NCBI GenBank assembly: GCA_905221605.1
Contig: CAJNDS010000557.1
Span: forward strand, 329,182-393,181
DNA length: 64,000 bases
DNA from: Symbiodinium natans
Taxonomy: Eukaryota > Sar > Dinophyceae > Suessiales > Symbiodiniaceae
Direction: 5' to 3'
Below, in pieces: positions 55,657 to 64,000 of the stretch. Each line of letters begins with the position of its first letter. Within the stretch, counting starts at the first letter, position 1. The position numbers were made by a program, and so were the translations under genes. The notes below the pieces were generated by a model. That model had not been told where the DNA came from and did not search any database. It saw nothing but the letters and a program-made list of their open reading frames with translations.

Positions 55657-55732
55657 CACAACAGGCTTAGGGTCGTAGGGGTGAAGGTTTCTATCTGAGC
55701 ATCCCTCACCGAACGCTCCAGCCGGAGAATGC

Positions 55733-55945
55733 TCATCCCGAACCCCCCTCCCCCCCCCCCCCCCCCGTCCCCCGAAAACGCCGAACTCCTCCTCCAGCTA
55801 ACAGGGTATAACATCGGCGTATGAGGACCCAAAAACATAACGGTCCTAAACCGTACACCCAAAGCATATACATTAGCCCCGCTGCATCTGCAACCTGGAC
55901 GTCCTCAGAGAGACCCTGAAGCCCAAACGCCAATTCAAGGCATCT
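55733..55945 (-). CDS. Candidate exon with a hydrophobic helix
   Basis: The minus strand reads AFGLQGLSEDVQVADAAGLM then YMLWVYGLGPLCFWVLIRRC, a charged segment followed by a likely membrane helix. The downstream Gly-rich part falls in a C-run and is not coding. Ends not fixed; no family recognised. Confidence 0.38.
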   Translation of the reverse strand, partial: RCLELAFGLQGLSEDVQVADAAGLMYMLWVYGLGPLCFWVLIRRCYTLLAGGGVRRFRGTGGGGGEGGSG

Positions 55946-56164
55946 ATGCTTTCAACTACTACAAGCAATCATACACTAACATGGGGTTTGGGGTTTGGAG
56001 CTTTTTTAGGGTTCAGGGTGCTTCATCCCTTGCTCGTCTATGAATACCACAACCAACCATTCACAAAAAATCGGGGTTTATGGTTTAGGGCCTCTGGTCT
56101 ACGGTCCTGCAACCAACCAAGCAGGAAGAAGAATAGGCACCTAAAAAGATCTGCAATTGAGGGT

Positions 56165-56380
56165 CTAGATTTGGTCCGCTACATGCACGTTGTCAGCCAC
56201 CCAACCGCTGCAAGAAAACACAGGCTCCCACATTGGACCATCAGGACTTCCCTTGAACATCAACGACCTGAGCTTGAAGCTTTTTTTCCTATCTAGAAGT
56301 CCCTTCCAAGCGCGAAATTGGCAGAAAGCCTCTCGAACACTTCCCATAGCCCTACCATATTCTAGGGCTTCCCTGTGCAC
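56165..56380 (-). CDS. Candidate exon, strand uncertain
   Basis: The minus strand reads SVREAFCQFRAWKGLLDRKK then SPDGPMWEPVFSCSGWVADN. The plus strand also reads fairly well (GPSGLPLNINDLSLKLFFLS). I prefer the minus strand because neighbouring islands are on it. Confidence 0.3.
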   Translation of the reverse strand: MHREALEYGRAMGSVREAFCQFRAWKGLLDRKKSFKLRSLMFKGSPDGPMWEPVFSCSGWVADNVHVADQI

Positions 56381-56723
56381 CCTAAGCCCTTTTCACTGAA
56401 CCCTAAACACTCATCCCTAAACCCTAACCCCGAAACCTTAAACCCTGAACCCTAACCTAAGCCCGCCCTATGCTAAACCCTAAACCCTACACCCTAAATT
56501 AAACCCTTTTTCCAAGAGACTTCGCCCGCCTCGATACCCTAAACCCTAAACCCTAAACCCTAAACCCTGAACCCTAAGCCCTAAGACCTAAGCCCTAAAC
56601 CCTAAACTCTAAACCCTGGCCTCCAAGGGTCCCTTTCAAAACAGGCGGGGCGCCTTGCTGGAGTTGGAGGCGTAGACCCTGTGGCCAGAGGGACTATAGG
56701 GTTTAGGGTTTAGGGTTTAGGGC
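56381..56723. other. CCCTAAA words around a possible exon
   Basis: 56400-56610 is mostly CCCTAAA and variants. At 56616-56690 the minus strand could encode LRLQLQQGAPPVLKGTLGGQ, ending GGCCAG directly before GGTTTAGAG. Confidence 0.4.
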
Positions 56724-56825
56724 CACTTGGAGGTTCATGGGTTATCAGTAGGGCAACTATGGCTATAGCCATATTTAGGGGACTTGTAACCCTACTTACA
56801 AGCCCCCACATGAAGTTCCAAGCAG
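56724..56825. mobile_element. Small inverted-repeat element, family 1
   Basis: 102 bp. Left end CACTTGGAGGTTCATGGGTT, right end ACATGAAGTTCCAAGCAG. Lies between TTTAGGG words. Confidence 0.72.
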
Positions 56826-56879
56826 GGTTTAGGGTTCACAAAGGCTTTCCAGGACTTTGAAGGTTTGAGGTTAAACAAT

Positions 56880-57170
56880 TATGGGTCTGAACCTTGCGCA
56901 GGTTGAGTTTCTTGAGCGACATTAGGTCGAGGGCAAGAGGGCTGGAGGTGAAGCTATTCACCAGCAGCATGCATGTCACACTCAGCCAACGCTCCTCTCA
57001 AACCCTAACGCCACACCACTTGCCCCCTCCAACACCTAGCTGGAGGGAGATGCAAGGGGTTCTTGTCTAGGATGGCGCCACGCAGATTGCCAAGTGCAAC
57101 GCACTCCACCAAGAGACGGGTGACAAGTCTCGGAGTGAGACACTCCTCAGGGCGACATCTCGGCGACGAC
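56880..57170 (-). CDS. Candidate pair of exons, Leu-rich, unidentified
   Basis: Minus strand, first piece (about 57165 to 57070): RPEECLTPRLVTRLLVECVA then LGNLRGAILDKN. Second piece (about 56990 to 56880): ERWLSVTCMLLVNSFTSSPL then ALDLMSLKKLNLRKVQTHN. A ~75 bp intron joins them; a GA donor (CTA then GACAAG) with a GAGAG acceptor would keep phase 0, and GA donors are known in dinoflagellates. The Leu spacing is suggestive of a helical repeat protein, but no family is assigned. Confidence 0.42.
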
Positions 57171-57426
57171 GATGCAGCAGTTGAGCACCAACCCCCTTTT
57201 CAGTTCGGGATCGCCTGAGGCCAACGGTTTATGTGGGTATTTCCCGACATAGTTGTACTCCTTTTGTTACCCCAAATAGAATAGAATCCCCTTCAAGGGA
57301 CCCCCAAACAGGGTACCCCTATTTTACGGGAACTCCCCCATATGGCAATTCTGGCTGAGCCAATCTACCGGCAACGTCCTACACCTTTTGCCGGGGAAAC
57401 GTGCTACACTGTTGCGCCGTAGATCC
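57171..57426. other. Probable intron, one weak exon
   Basis: Inverted-repeat debris at 57255-57350 (CCCCAAATAG ... GGGTACCCC). A minus-strand candidate at 57350-57415 (RRNSVARFPGKRCRTLPVDW). Confidence 0.35.
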
Positions 57427-57497
57427 CCAAACCCTAAACCCTAAACCCTAAACCCTAAACCCTAAACCCTAAACCCTAAACCCTAAACCCTAAACCC
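57427..57497 (-). repeat. Interstitial telomeric array, CCCTAAA on the plus strand
   Basis: About ten perfect units. Confidence 0.95.
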
Positions 57498-57562
57498 TGT
57501 GTGCATTGGACTGCTAGGCTGCACTTCCAGCCTTTCTCAACCTGAGCATCGGCGATCCTTGA
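57498..57562 (-). CDS. Candidate small exon abutting an array
   Basis: The minus strand reads RIADAQVEKGWKCSLAVQCT and ends ACACAG, immediately followed by GGTTTAGGG repeats, so the array would supply the GT donor. No family recognised. Confidence 0.37.
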
Positions 57563-57573
57563 AAAACATGAGC

Positions 57574-57708
57574 CCCCGTATACTAACAGCCCTTCATTCA
57601 TAGGGATTATAGTACCCCTCATTACAATCCCTACCCTTATAGTAAGTATAACAGTCCTTACTAGGGATTATAGTAAGGAGCTTTCAGTAGAAGGGGGAAC
57701 ATCCCAAC
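57574..57708. mobile_element. Small inverted-repeat element, family 2
   Basis: 135 bp. The interior has GTATACTAACAGCCCTT on the left and GTAGAAGGGGGAACATCCC on the right. ACATGAGCC occurs on both sides (57566-57574 and 57709-57717) and may be the target duplication. The left terminus is shorter than in the other copies. Confidence 0.68.
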
Positions 57709-58090
57709 ACATGAGCCGAGCTCCCAAGACCTGCGTGCCTCTTCAACTCAAAAAAGGACTTGTTTCGGGGCTTCGTGAGGCTTCCACAGGGCAGACTGTA
57801 GGAGATTTGTGGGATTAAGACCCGGAAGCCCTATCACCCCCCCCCCCCCCCCAGAGAAAACGATCCCTACGAACACGCCTAACTCCTGAACTCAAGAACA
57901 TCGCACAGTCCCTACCAAGCAGCCTGAAACCCAAATCCGGAACCCGACCAACCCTTGAAAGCCTCAAGTCCTACTTATCCTCGTGGTAAACTCGTCATCA
58001 AGCCCCTCTAAGCCCCAAGTATCAAGTAACGTCAAGCCACCTAAACTCTAAACCCTAAACCCTAAACCCTAAATCCTAAACCCTAAACCC
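57709..58090. other. No supported gene; array at right
   Basis: C-run at 57837-57852; CCCTAAA array at 58040-58090. Confidence 0.45.
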
Positions 58091-58165
58091 TGGCGGCGCC
58101 TCACCCAGGTCACGGGCCCCACCTCTCGCAGCTCCTGTCGTTCGGAACCGCCACACACGCACTCC
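58091..58165 (-). CDS. Candidate small exon abutting an array
   Basis: The minus strand reads ECVCGGSERQELREVGPVTW then VRRRQ and ends CCAG, directly followed by GGTTTAGGG repeats. Upstream end not fixed. No family recognised. Confidence 0.35.
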
Positions 58166-58424
58166 AAATCAAACTTCCACTTTAGGAATACGCCCTTTCC
58201 GCATACAACTCCACAAGTCCCAGCATTTCCCTAAGCCCTAAACTCCAAACCCTCAAAACTTTAAACCCTAAAAAATGCTACACCCTCAACCCTGAACTGC
58301 ACCTGCGAGCCTTGAGGACCCCATAATTATGGTGGCCCACCCCCCCAAAAAGGGTACCCTCATGATAGTATAGGTACTATAATATGGTAAGGGAAAGGGG
58401 GGGGGGGTTCGTGGGGGCCCCTAA
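58166..58424. other. Spacer with inverted-repeat debris
   Basis: GGTGGCCCACCCCCCC at 58331 and GGGGGGGGGGTTCGTGGGGG at 58397 look like ends of a small element. Confidence 0.4.
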
Positions 58425-58612
58425 ACCCTAAACCCTAAACCCTAAACCCTATAAACCCTAAACCCTAAACCCTAAACCCTAAACCCTAAACCCTAAACCC
58501 TAAACCCTAAACCCTAAACCCTAAACCCTAAACCCTAAACCCTAAACCCTAAACCAAACCCTAGCCCTAAACCCTAAACCCTAAACCCGAAACCCTAGCC
58601 CTAAACCCTAAA
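58425..58612 (-). repeat. Interstitial telomeric array, CCCTAAA on the plus strand
   Basis: About 18 nearly perfect units (58425-58555) and a variant tail to 58612. Confidence 0.95.
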
Positions 58613-58710
58613 CCTCAGGGAATCTCGAGGCCCCGAAGCCTCAACGGCACAGCGGCCAAAGGCCACATCGCCAAGGCCGTCGGGAAGCGCCAGGGACAAC
58701 ACCAGCAGCC
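58613..58710 (-). CDS. Candidate exon between arrays
   Basis: The minus strand enters after TTTTCTTCCAG (acceptor end at 58711) and reads LLVLSLALPDGLGDVAFGRC then AVEASGPRDSL, ending CTGAG directly before GTTTAGGG. Both splice contexts are good. No family recognised. Confidence 0.42.
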
Positions 58711-59769
58711 CTGGAAGAAAAGGGTTTAGGGTTCAGGGTTTAGGGTTCAGAGTTTAGGCTTTGGGGTTTGGGGTATAGGGTTTAGGGCAGCCCCCACACC
58801 CCTAAAAAACGAGGGGGGGGGGGGGGGGGGGTGATATACTGAGGTGCTCTGAACGGAGGTGGCTTAGGGGTTTCCATTTTAGGTTTAGGGCCTTAAGTGC
58901 TCTGATCATGATTCTCGCAAGCCCTTCTTTGCCTCTGCATGGCAGGTCGTGTCCTGCAGGCAGCTCTGACCCTTTAGAGCTAAACCCTAAACCCTAAACC
59001 CTAAACCCTAAACTCTAAACCCCCAATCCCAATCCAAGCACTCAGCCCAACCACCTGAAACCTGCCGAACTTTTTCCTCTCGCACCCTAGACCCACAAAG
59101 CACCTTAACCCTTTTAAGCCTCCCCCTGAACCCTTAAACTTACTGGCCCAAAACCCAAGGAAATAAAAGTTTAAACTTTCAGAGTAAACTACCTTATAAG
59201 AAGCCCAAAAGTTGAAAAGTTGGGTTTTGAGCCAGTAAGTAAAACCATTTTATCCATCTGCTCCGGTTGCTTCGTCATGCTGAGCTGCTGGCAGCCAATG
59301 ACCGAAAACCCCTGAAAATAAGGGATGGGCGCAACTTCTGCGAAGAGCTACGACGCCGCGTTTGCAAAATATCCATCCTGCACCCTAAAAAATTTAAGTC
59401 TAAGCCAATACATATTGAGACCTGTACCTGACAAAGCAAAACTGCCAATATGGTCACCTGCGAGCAAAACCAAGGACAACCCAAAGCCCCAAGACCCTGT
59501 TGCAACCGGGCTTGCCCTACGAACCTCTAACCCCCAAACCCTAAAACCCTAAAACGCCAAATCCTGACTCCCCAAACCCCCTAAACCCTACACCCCCAAA
59601 ATCCCAAAAAAAAGCCCAAAAGAACAAAAACACCGAAAACCCCAAAAACCTCAACGCCTCTACGCCTTGAAGCCTAAACCCTAAACCCTAAACCTTAAAC
59701 CCTAAACCCTAAACCCTAAACCCTTAAACCCTAAACCCTAAACCCCTAAACCCCAAAACCCTAAAACCC
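58711..59769. other. Telomere-like words, weak exons
   Basis: G-run at 58817-58831. A minus-strand candidate at 58906-58970 (SCLQDTTCHAEAKKGLRES) after GGTCAG. CCCTAAA at 58980-59015 and 59677-59769. At 59275-59505 both strands are open without a clear winner. Confidence 0.4.
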
Positions 59770-60881
59770 TGATAGGAGCCTGGCGGTTCGTTCGCCTCAA
59801 CCCATGCCGCAAGCAGGAGAGGAAGCCAAGTGCAAGGCGACATTGCCAAGATGTTGCAGAGAATGACTCAGAGGTTCCCTAATTATGGTACTTCGAAGTA
59901 GGGTTTACAGGTTTAGGGTTCTTATAGGTTTCCTAATGAGGGTACTTAGAAGTAGGGTTTATAGGGTTTAGGGTCCTTATGGTTCCCTAATGAGGTGTTT
60001 AGGGTTTCGGGTTTCGGGTTTGAAGTATCTTAGATACGGGTAGAACCATATTTACCCGACTTAGAGCCCTCCTGATAAGTACCAAGATAAGTACCAAGAA
60101 CTAGATCGTTGACCCACTGTGCGCATGACCCTAACATGAACCCGAACCCTTGTCACCTTGTTACCAAGCCTGGGGGTTAGGGGGGGGGAGTTCGCTTTCT
60201 CCATATTGAGTAAGAGGTTGTGGGGAAGCTTTGGGAGCTTCACGGTACGAACTAGGGTTTAAGGGTTTAAGGGCTTTAACTTGTGGTTTGGGATGACTAT
60301 TGAGGGCCCAAGGTCTGATTACAAGGCTTTCCACGGTTTAGGGTTTAGGGTCTAATTAGGGTCTAATTAGGGTTTAGGGTTTAGGGTTTGGGGTTTGTAG
60401 GGTAGGGCTTGTGGGCTTGAGGGCGGGCTTTTTCTCGTTGAGGCCTGCCATGCGGCTGGATGAACCACTGCGCTGGGACTCATCTGATTGAGGGGAAAAA
60501 GGAGGGACCCCTAGAAGGGACCCTTAATCCTATTCCCCTATATATACCTTGCATAGTCCCTACATGCCGAAGCAGCCCCTAAATAACCCCTACATGGTTC
60601 AGGCTTGAGTGTTTTCCGGGTTCACTGAGGTAGCCCATGCTAAAGGGCTCTACGGGCTGCCGGCTGAGAGAATACCCTACACGCCTATACACCCAACACC
60701 CTAAACCCTAAAACCCTAAACCTCCAAAACCCTAAACCCTAAACCCTAAACCCTTAACCCCAAGCCCTAAGCCTTACAAAAGGCCCCTGGTCATCTTATG
60801 GCTCCCAAGGGTCCCATCGCTACAAGTTGAGGCTTTAGAGCAGTTTAGGGTTTAGGGTTTGGGGTGTAGCTGGGGTTTAGG
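59770..60881. other. Spacer with possible exons
   Basis: A minus-strand candidate at 59770-59880 ends TATCAG directly before GGTTTTAGGG. The phrase TTCCCTAATNANGGTACTTCGAAGTAGGGTTTA repeats at 59876 and 59933, ~57 bp apart. A GC-rich island at 60400-60490 may be an exon (SRMAGLNEKKPALKPTS). Confidence 0.38.
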
Positions 60882-60984
60882 TTGGGAGGCTCCCCCCTAT
60901 ACTAACAGTCCTTAGTAGGGATTAAAGCACCCCCTATTACAATCCCTATCAAGGACTGTCAGTATAATAAGGGGAACATCCCAA
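60882..60984. mobile_element. Small inverted-repeat element, family 2
   Basis: 103 bp. Left end TTGGGAGGCTCCCCCCTATA, right end TAAGGGGAACATCCCAA; CTAACAGTCCTTA and AGGACTGTCAG continue the inverted repeat. Flanked by GGTTTAGG (60874-60881) and GGTCTAGG (60985-60992), a near-perfect 8 bp target duplication. Confidence 0.82.
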
Positions 60985-61162
60985 GGTCTAGGGTTTAGCG
61001 GTGAGGGAAGCTTCAGAGTTGTTCAACTTATGCCCGGGGGGGGGGGGGGGGGGTTCAGGCTTTGAGTTTGGGAAAGGCCATCAGGACTGGCCTTAACCCA
61101 AAACCCGAAGCCCTAAACCCTAAACCCTAAACCCTGAACCCTGAACCCTGAACCCTAAACCC
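60985..61162. other. G-run and CCCTAAA array
   Basis: G-run at 61036-61052; CCCTAAA/CCCTGAA units at 61110-61162. Confidence 0.7.
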
Positions 61163-61222
61163 TGAGAAGCACCAAAAGGTACTTCTTGGCATCCAGGAGG
61201 CTCCGAAAGCCTCGCCCTACTA
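61163..61222 (-). CDS. Candidate small exon abutting an array
   Basis: The minus strand reads RGFRSLLDAKKYLLVLL and ends TCTCAG, directly followed by GGTTTAGGG repeats. The phrase L.AKKYLLVL resembles the Walker B (kinase-2) strand of NB-ARC/STAND ATPases, but it is short and the acidic residues would have to come from the next exon. Treat as suggestive only. Confidence 0.33.
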
Positions 61223-61241
61223 GCCTACTCACATCCAACCC

Positions 61242-61338
61242 TGGGATGCTCCCCCTCATACTAACAGTCCTTATTTGGGACTACAGTAGGGATACTATAA
61301 GCCCTGCTCAGGACTGCTAGTATAAGGGGAGCATCCCA
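61242..61338. mobile_element. Small inverted-repeat element, family 2
   Basis: 97 bp. Left end TGGGATGCTCCCCCTCATAC, right end GTATAAGGGGAGCATCCCA, the most symmetrical copy. AACC occurs near both borders, but no clean 8 bp duplication is seen. Confidence 0.82.
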
Positions 61339-61664
61339 ACCTAAGCCCTTGAACCCCCCAAAAACCTGGGAGAAAGACACGAAACAGGCGACACACCAGG
61401 AAAGAACGCAACACAACCAAGTAGCAAAACTGAAACAGTAGAATGAGTCATGCTGACCCCAAAAAAGTACACCCCCACCCTTGTGCCTCCGGACTGTGGC
61501 AGTCGGCCGGAGATGGAAGTGCACACACCCTAAACCCTAAACCCTAAACCCTAAACCCTAAATCCTAAACCCGAAACCCTAAACCCAAGCTGCCAAGAGC
61601 GCGCCTCATGGGCCAAATGTGCCGCCTCCCCAGCTGCTGCCGAGGCAAGCCTTGGGGCGCTCAT
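61339..61664. other. No supported gene
   Basis: CCCTAAA array at 61528-61585. Open frames at 61340-61520 are not persuasive. Confidence 0.4.
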
Positions 61665-61737
61665 TTATGTATATATATATGTATATATATATATATATAT
61701 ATATAATGTATATGTACATATATATATATTATGTATA

Positions 61738-61775
<38 letters not shown>

Positions 61776-61860
61776 GTAGATGTACATATATATATATATA
61801 TTGTGATGTATATGTGTATGTATATGTATCCCTATCTATCAATTTATTTGTTTTATGTAT
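61665..61860. repeat. AT microsatellite
   Basis: TATATA blocks separated by TATGTATATGTACATA, about 40 bp period, grading into TTTATT-rich sequence. Confidence 0.92.
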
Positions 61861-62069
61861 TATCTATATTTATTGATATGTTCGGATTTGCTTGTTTTTT
61901 TGCGGCGGGGGGGGGGGGGGGGGGGGTGTTATATTTCCCTCACCGGGTTTTAGAATGTTTCGGGGTCTTTTTCAGAAACAAAGATTTACGGTTTTAAGGG
62001 TTGTCCTAGTCATTGAAAAAGCCGGCATGCGCTGGGGTGGGGCTGCTCTTACTTGCTGAGATGTTCACA
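61861..62069. other. G-run and spacer
   Basis: About 20 consecutive G at 61907-61926. No exon seen. Confidence 0.5.
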
Positions 62070-62166
62070 GGTCAAGGGTGTCTCCTGTTTACAGTGACCA
62101 GTTGCCGGAGCCTTGTCGGCGCGATGCGCAAGCTAGCTGCGAGAGTCGAAACCAAGCCCTCTACCA
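62070..62166 (-). CDS. Candidate exon, strand uncertain
   Basis: The minus strand reads EGLVSTLAASLRIAPTRLRQ then LVTVN, which resembles the helix-turn-strand pattern (leucine-rich helix, lgi..sRlr.v.v) common in extracellular repeat domains of algal proteins. The plus strand (SLVGAMRKLAARVETKPS) is also possible. An AAT microsatellite adjoins it. Confidence 0.32.
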
Positions 62167-62172
62167 TTTTTG

Positions 62173-62265
62173 ATAATAATCAAAATGATAATAGGAATAA
62201 TAATATGAACAATAATAATAATAGTAATAGTAATAGTCATAATAATAATAATAATAATAATAATA
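62173..62265. repeat. AAT microsatellite
   Basis: AATAAT units with ATG, AGT and AAC interruptions. Confidence 0.92.
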
Positions 62266-62816
62266 ATTTCTACTATTTTGAGGCCCTTGACCTGAACGCA
62301 GCCTAGCTTTCATTGCTAGGGCTAAGGGTTTCCCACGAACTCGCCACTGACTGCCAAACCTGACTCTTATGACTCTTGAAACCAGACTCCCAAAAAGCAA
62401 AAAGCAACGTGACTGGAAACCTCTGGACCTACACACTACTGTGATCCGAAACCCAGTCCAGCCCCAAAAAGAATCCAAGACCAGTTAGACTCGTGGTTTT
62501 GAGGGAATCCCGGAACGCTAAAGCCCTAAAACCTAAACCTCGCACCCTAAACCCTTGCAAGCCCTAAACCCTAAACCCTAAACCCCCTAAACCCTAAACC
62601 CTAAACCCTAAACCCTAAACCCTAAACCCTAAACCCTAAACCCTAAACCCTAAACCCCAACCTGGATCCCGAAAGCCCTGACAAAAGCCCAAATCCCAAA
62701 GTCAGAGCCTCTGGAGCCTGAAACCCTAAACAACCCTAAAGAGGATTTGAAGTAAACCCTAGACAGTAAACCTATGTCAAAAACACATATGACCACCCGA
62801 GATTGTCCTAACACAT
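62266..62816. other. Spacer and telomeric array
   Basis: CCCTAAA array at 62566-62660 (about 12 units), then variant words to 62770. No convincing exon. Confidence 0.5.
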
Positions 62817-62912
62817 ACGTGGAGGTTCGTGGGTGCTTGCATGTCGGGTTAGAAGTAGGGGCACTATGGTGACAACCTTGTTTAGGGTGCTTCTAACCCT
62901 ACTTAGAAGCCC
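62817..62912. mobile_element. Small element, family 1, partial
   Basis: Left end CGTGGAGGTTCGTGGGTGCT, interior GTTAGAAGTAGGGGCACTAT and GCTTCTAACCCTACTTAGAA as in other family-1 copies. The right terminal repeat is missing. Confidence 0.6.
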
Positions 62913-63384
62913 CCCTAAACCCTAAACCCTAAACCCTGAACCCTAAACCCTAAACCCGGCAACGGACTTTTAGAGGCTACCCGAAACCCCGACCCGGGAC
63001 TCTCGCTGCTTCACAGCCGACCAGGCACCTCCTGTCGCCCTGGGCCGGTTTTGTCTCTGAGGGTTTAAGTTTAGGGTTTAGGGTGTAGGGTTTAGGGTTC
63101 AGGGTTTAGGGTTTAGGGGTTTGGGGGTTTAGAGGTTTTAGGGTTTAGGGTTTGGGCGGCTCATGCCCCCCTAGGCTCCATAACAGGGACCTCTGCACCC
63201 TTCATTTGGGGACTCTATACAATGATTCTGGGCATTTTGGGGTGTTTGAGGTATTTTGAGGCCGCAGGAAGGCATCAGACCGCTTCTGAGAGGCGCATAC
63301 TGTAGAGATTCTGCCGTGCATGACGGGCGGGGCATGGCAAGAAAGGGACTGGAGGTGTAGATGTTGCATCAATCTCAAACCGCA
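62913..63384. other. Telomere-like arrays around a possible exon
   Basis: CCCTAAA at 62913-62956, TTTAGGG at 63062-63155. Between them the minus strand could encode ATGGAWSAVKQRESRVGVSG (about 63035 to 62965) after a GCCCAG acceptor. 63160-63384 holds nothing recognised. Confidence 0.4.
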
Positions 63385-63700
63385 CTAGTCCAGAGGGCGG
63401 CACGAAACAACCCTACCACTGCGTATGAGGGCGGCGCAAAACCTCCAGCCATGCTCCTTCATAGAAAAGGACCCCGAAGACGATTCGAGTGCGGTGCTCA
63501 TGAATGGCACCAACCTACATCCTGAAGCCTCAACCCCCAGACCTGGACACACCCAACCCCAACAGAAAAACAACAGCCCTGCCAACTTGAGGTCCAAGGA
63601 ACTGTTTCTCGTTCTTTGGGCTTCTTGCTGCGTCTGAAAGCCTAAACCCAAATCCCTAAACCTACCCTTTACAAGATCCTGGGGGCGTGCAAAGCTCAAG
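63385..63700. other. Ambiguous coding region
   Basis: The minus strand ends in FMSTALESSSGSFSMKEHGW and RFCAALIRSGRVV before a stop at 63385. The plus strand reads PCSFIEKDPEDDSSAVLMNG from 63450. I cannot decide between them. Confidence 0.28.
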
Positions 63701-64000
63701 GCGCTCTCATCAAATATCTGCCAAGTGTCCCAGGAGCACCATCCCTTGCGAAGGCTCAAGCCAGACCCACTACCACTACCACTACCACTACCACTGCCAC
63801 CACCACCACCACCACGACGACGACGACTGCTGCTACTCGTGTACTCGTTCATATGCAATAGAACTGTGAACTCAACTATTTCTACCTGCTTTTCGGGGAA
63901 GTGTTAGGCCATGGGGGATCTGGGATCTGACAGTGAGAGATGCGAGAGGGGGCGAGCGTGCTTGCACTCGAGATTCGGGCTTGAGTTGTGCGAAATCTTA
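63701..64000. other. CCA repeat and window end
   Basis: CCACTA/CCACCA repeats at 63768-63820 then CGACGACGACTGCTGCT. Nothing else recognised. Confidence 0.6.

Overview
The window looks like nuclear DNA from a dinoflagellate, possibly Symbiodiniaceae or a relative such as Polarella. No operons, Shine-Dalgarno sites or long uninterrupted bacterial-type genes are visible. Coding sequence is split into short exons. In the one gene I could rebuild, four of five introns start with GC rather than GT. Telomere-type TTTAGGG repeats occur at dozens of internal sites, and that gene has a pyrimidine tract plus AG eight bases before its ATG, as expected for spliced-leader trans-splicing. The species call is inference.

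Layout. About 0-31 kb is low in repeats, with scattered short protein-like exons, mostly on the minus strand and mostly unidentifiable; the one recognisable family is an RluA-type pseudouridine synthase (25966-26310, minus). About 31-36.2 kb has more candidate minus-strand exons, a long GA tract and a ~1.2 kb tandem duplication (32.8-35.6 kb). At 36833-39129 a fold-back structure has inverted T-rich/A-rich arms enclosing a ~113 bp satellite that alternates between two monomer types, plus a TTCC tract. From ~39.2 kb to the end the character changes: TTTAGGG/CCCTAAA arrays in both orientations, several families of 70-330 bp inverted-repeat elements, homopolymer and AT tracts, and small GC-rich islands that read as exons.

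The best gene is a Patched/NPC1-type RND membrane protein on the minus strand (53267 to 49027, six exons, 902 codons plus stop, frame preserved across every junction). Its five introns are short (100-607 bp), carry inverted CTTGG/CTTAG ends, and most are flanked by 3-5 bp direct repeats. The first intron is clearly related to a free-standing 80 bp inverted-repeat element at 44834-44913. I read these as introners, meaning introns made by insertion of small DNA-transposon-like elements. Upstream of this gene, several candidate minus-strand exons stop exactly where a TTTAGGG array begins (CAG then GGTTTAGGG), suggesting that telomere-like arrays may also form introns.

Most exon calls other than the Patched-like and RluA genes are low-confidence readings of amino-acid composition, frame and splice context, with no homology support.
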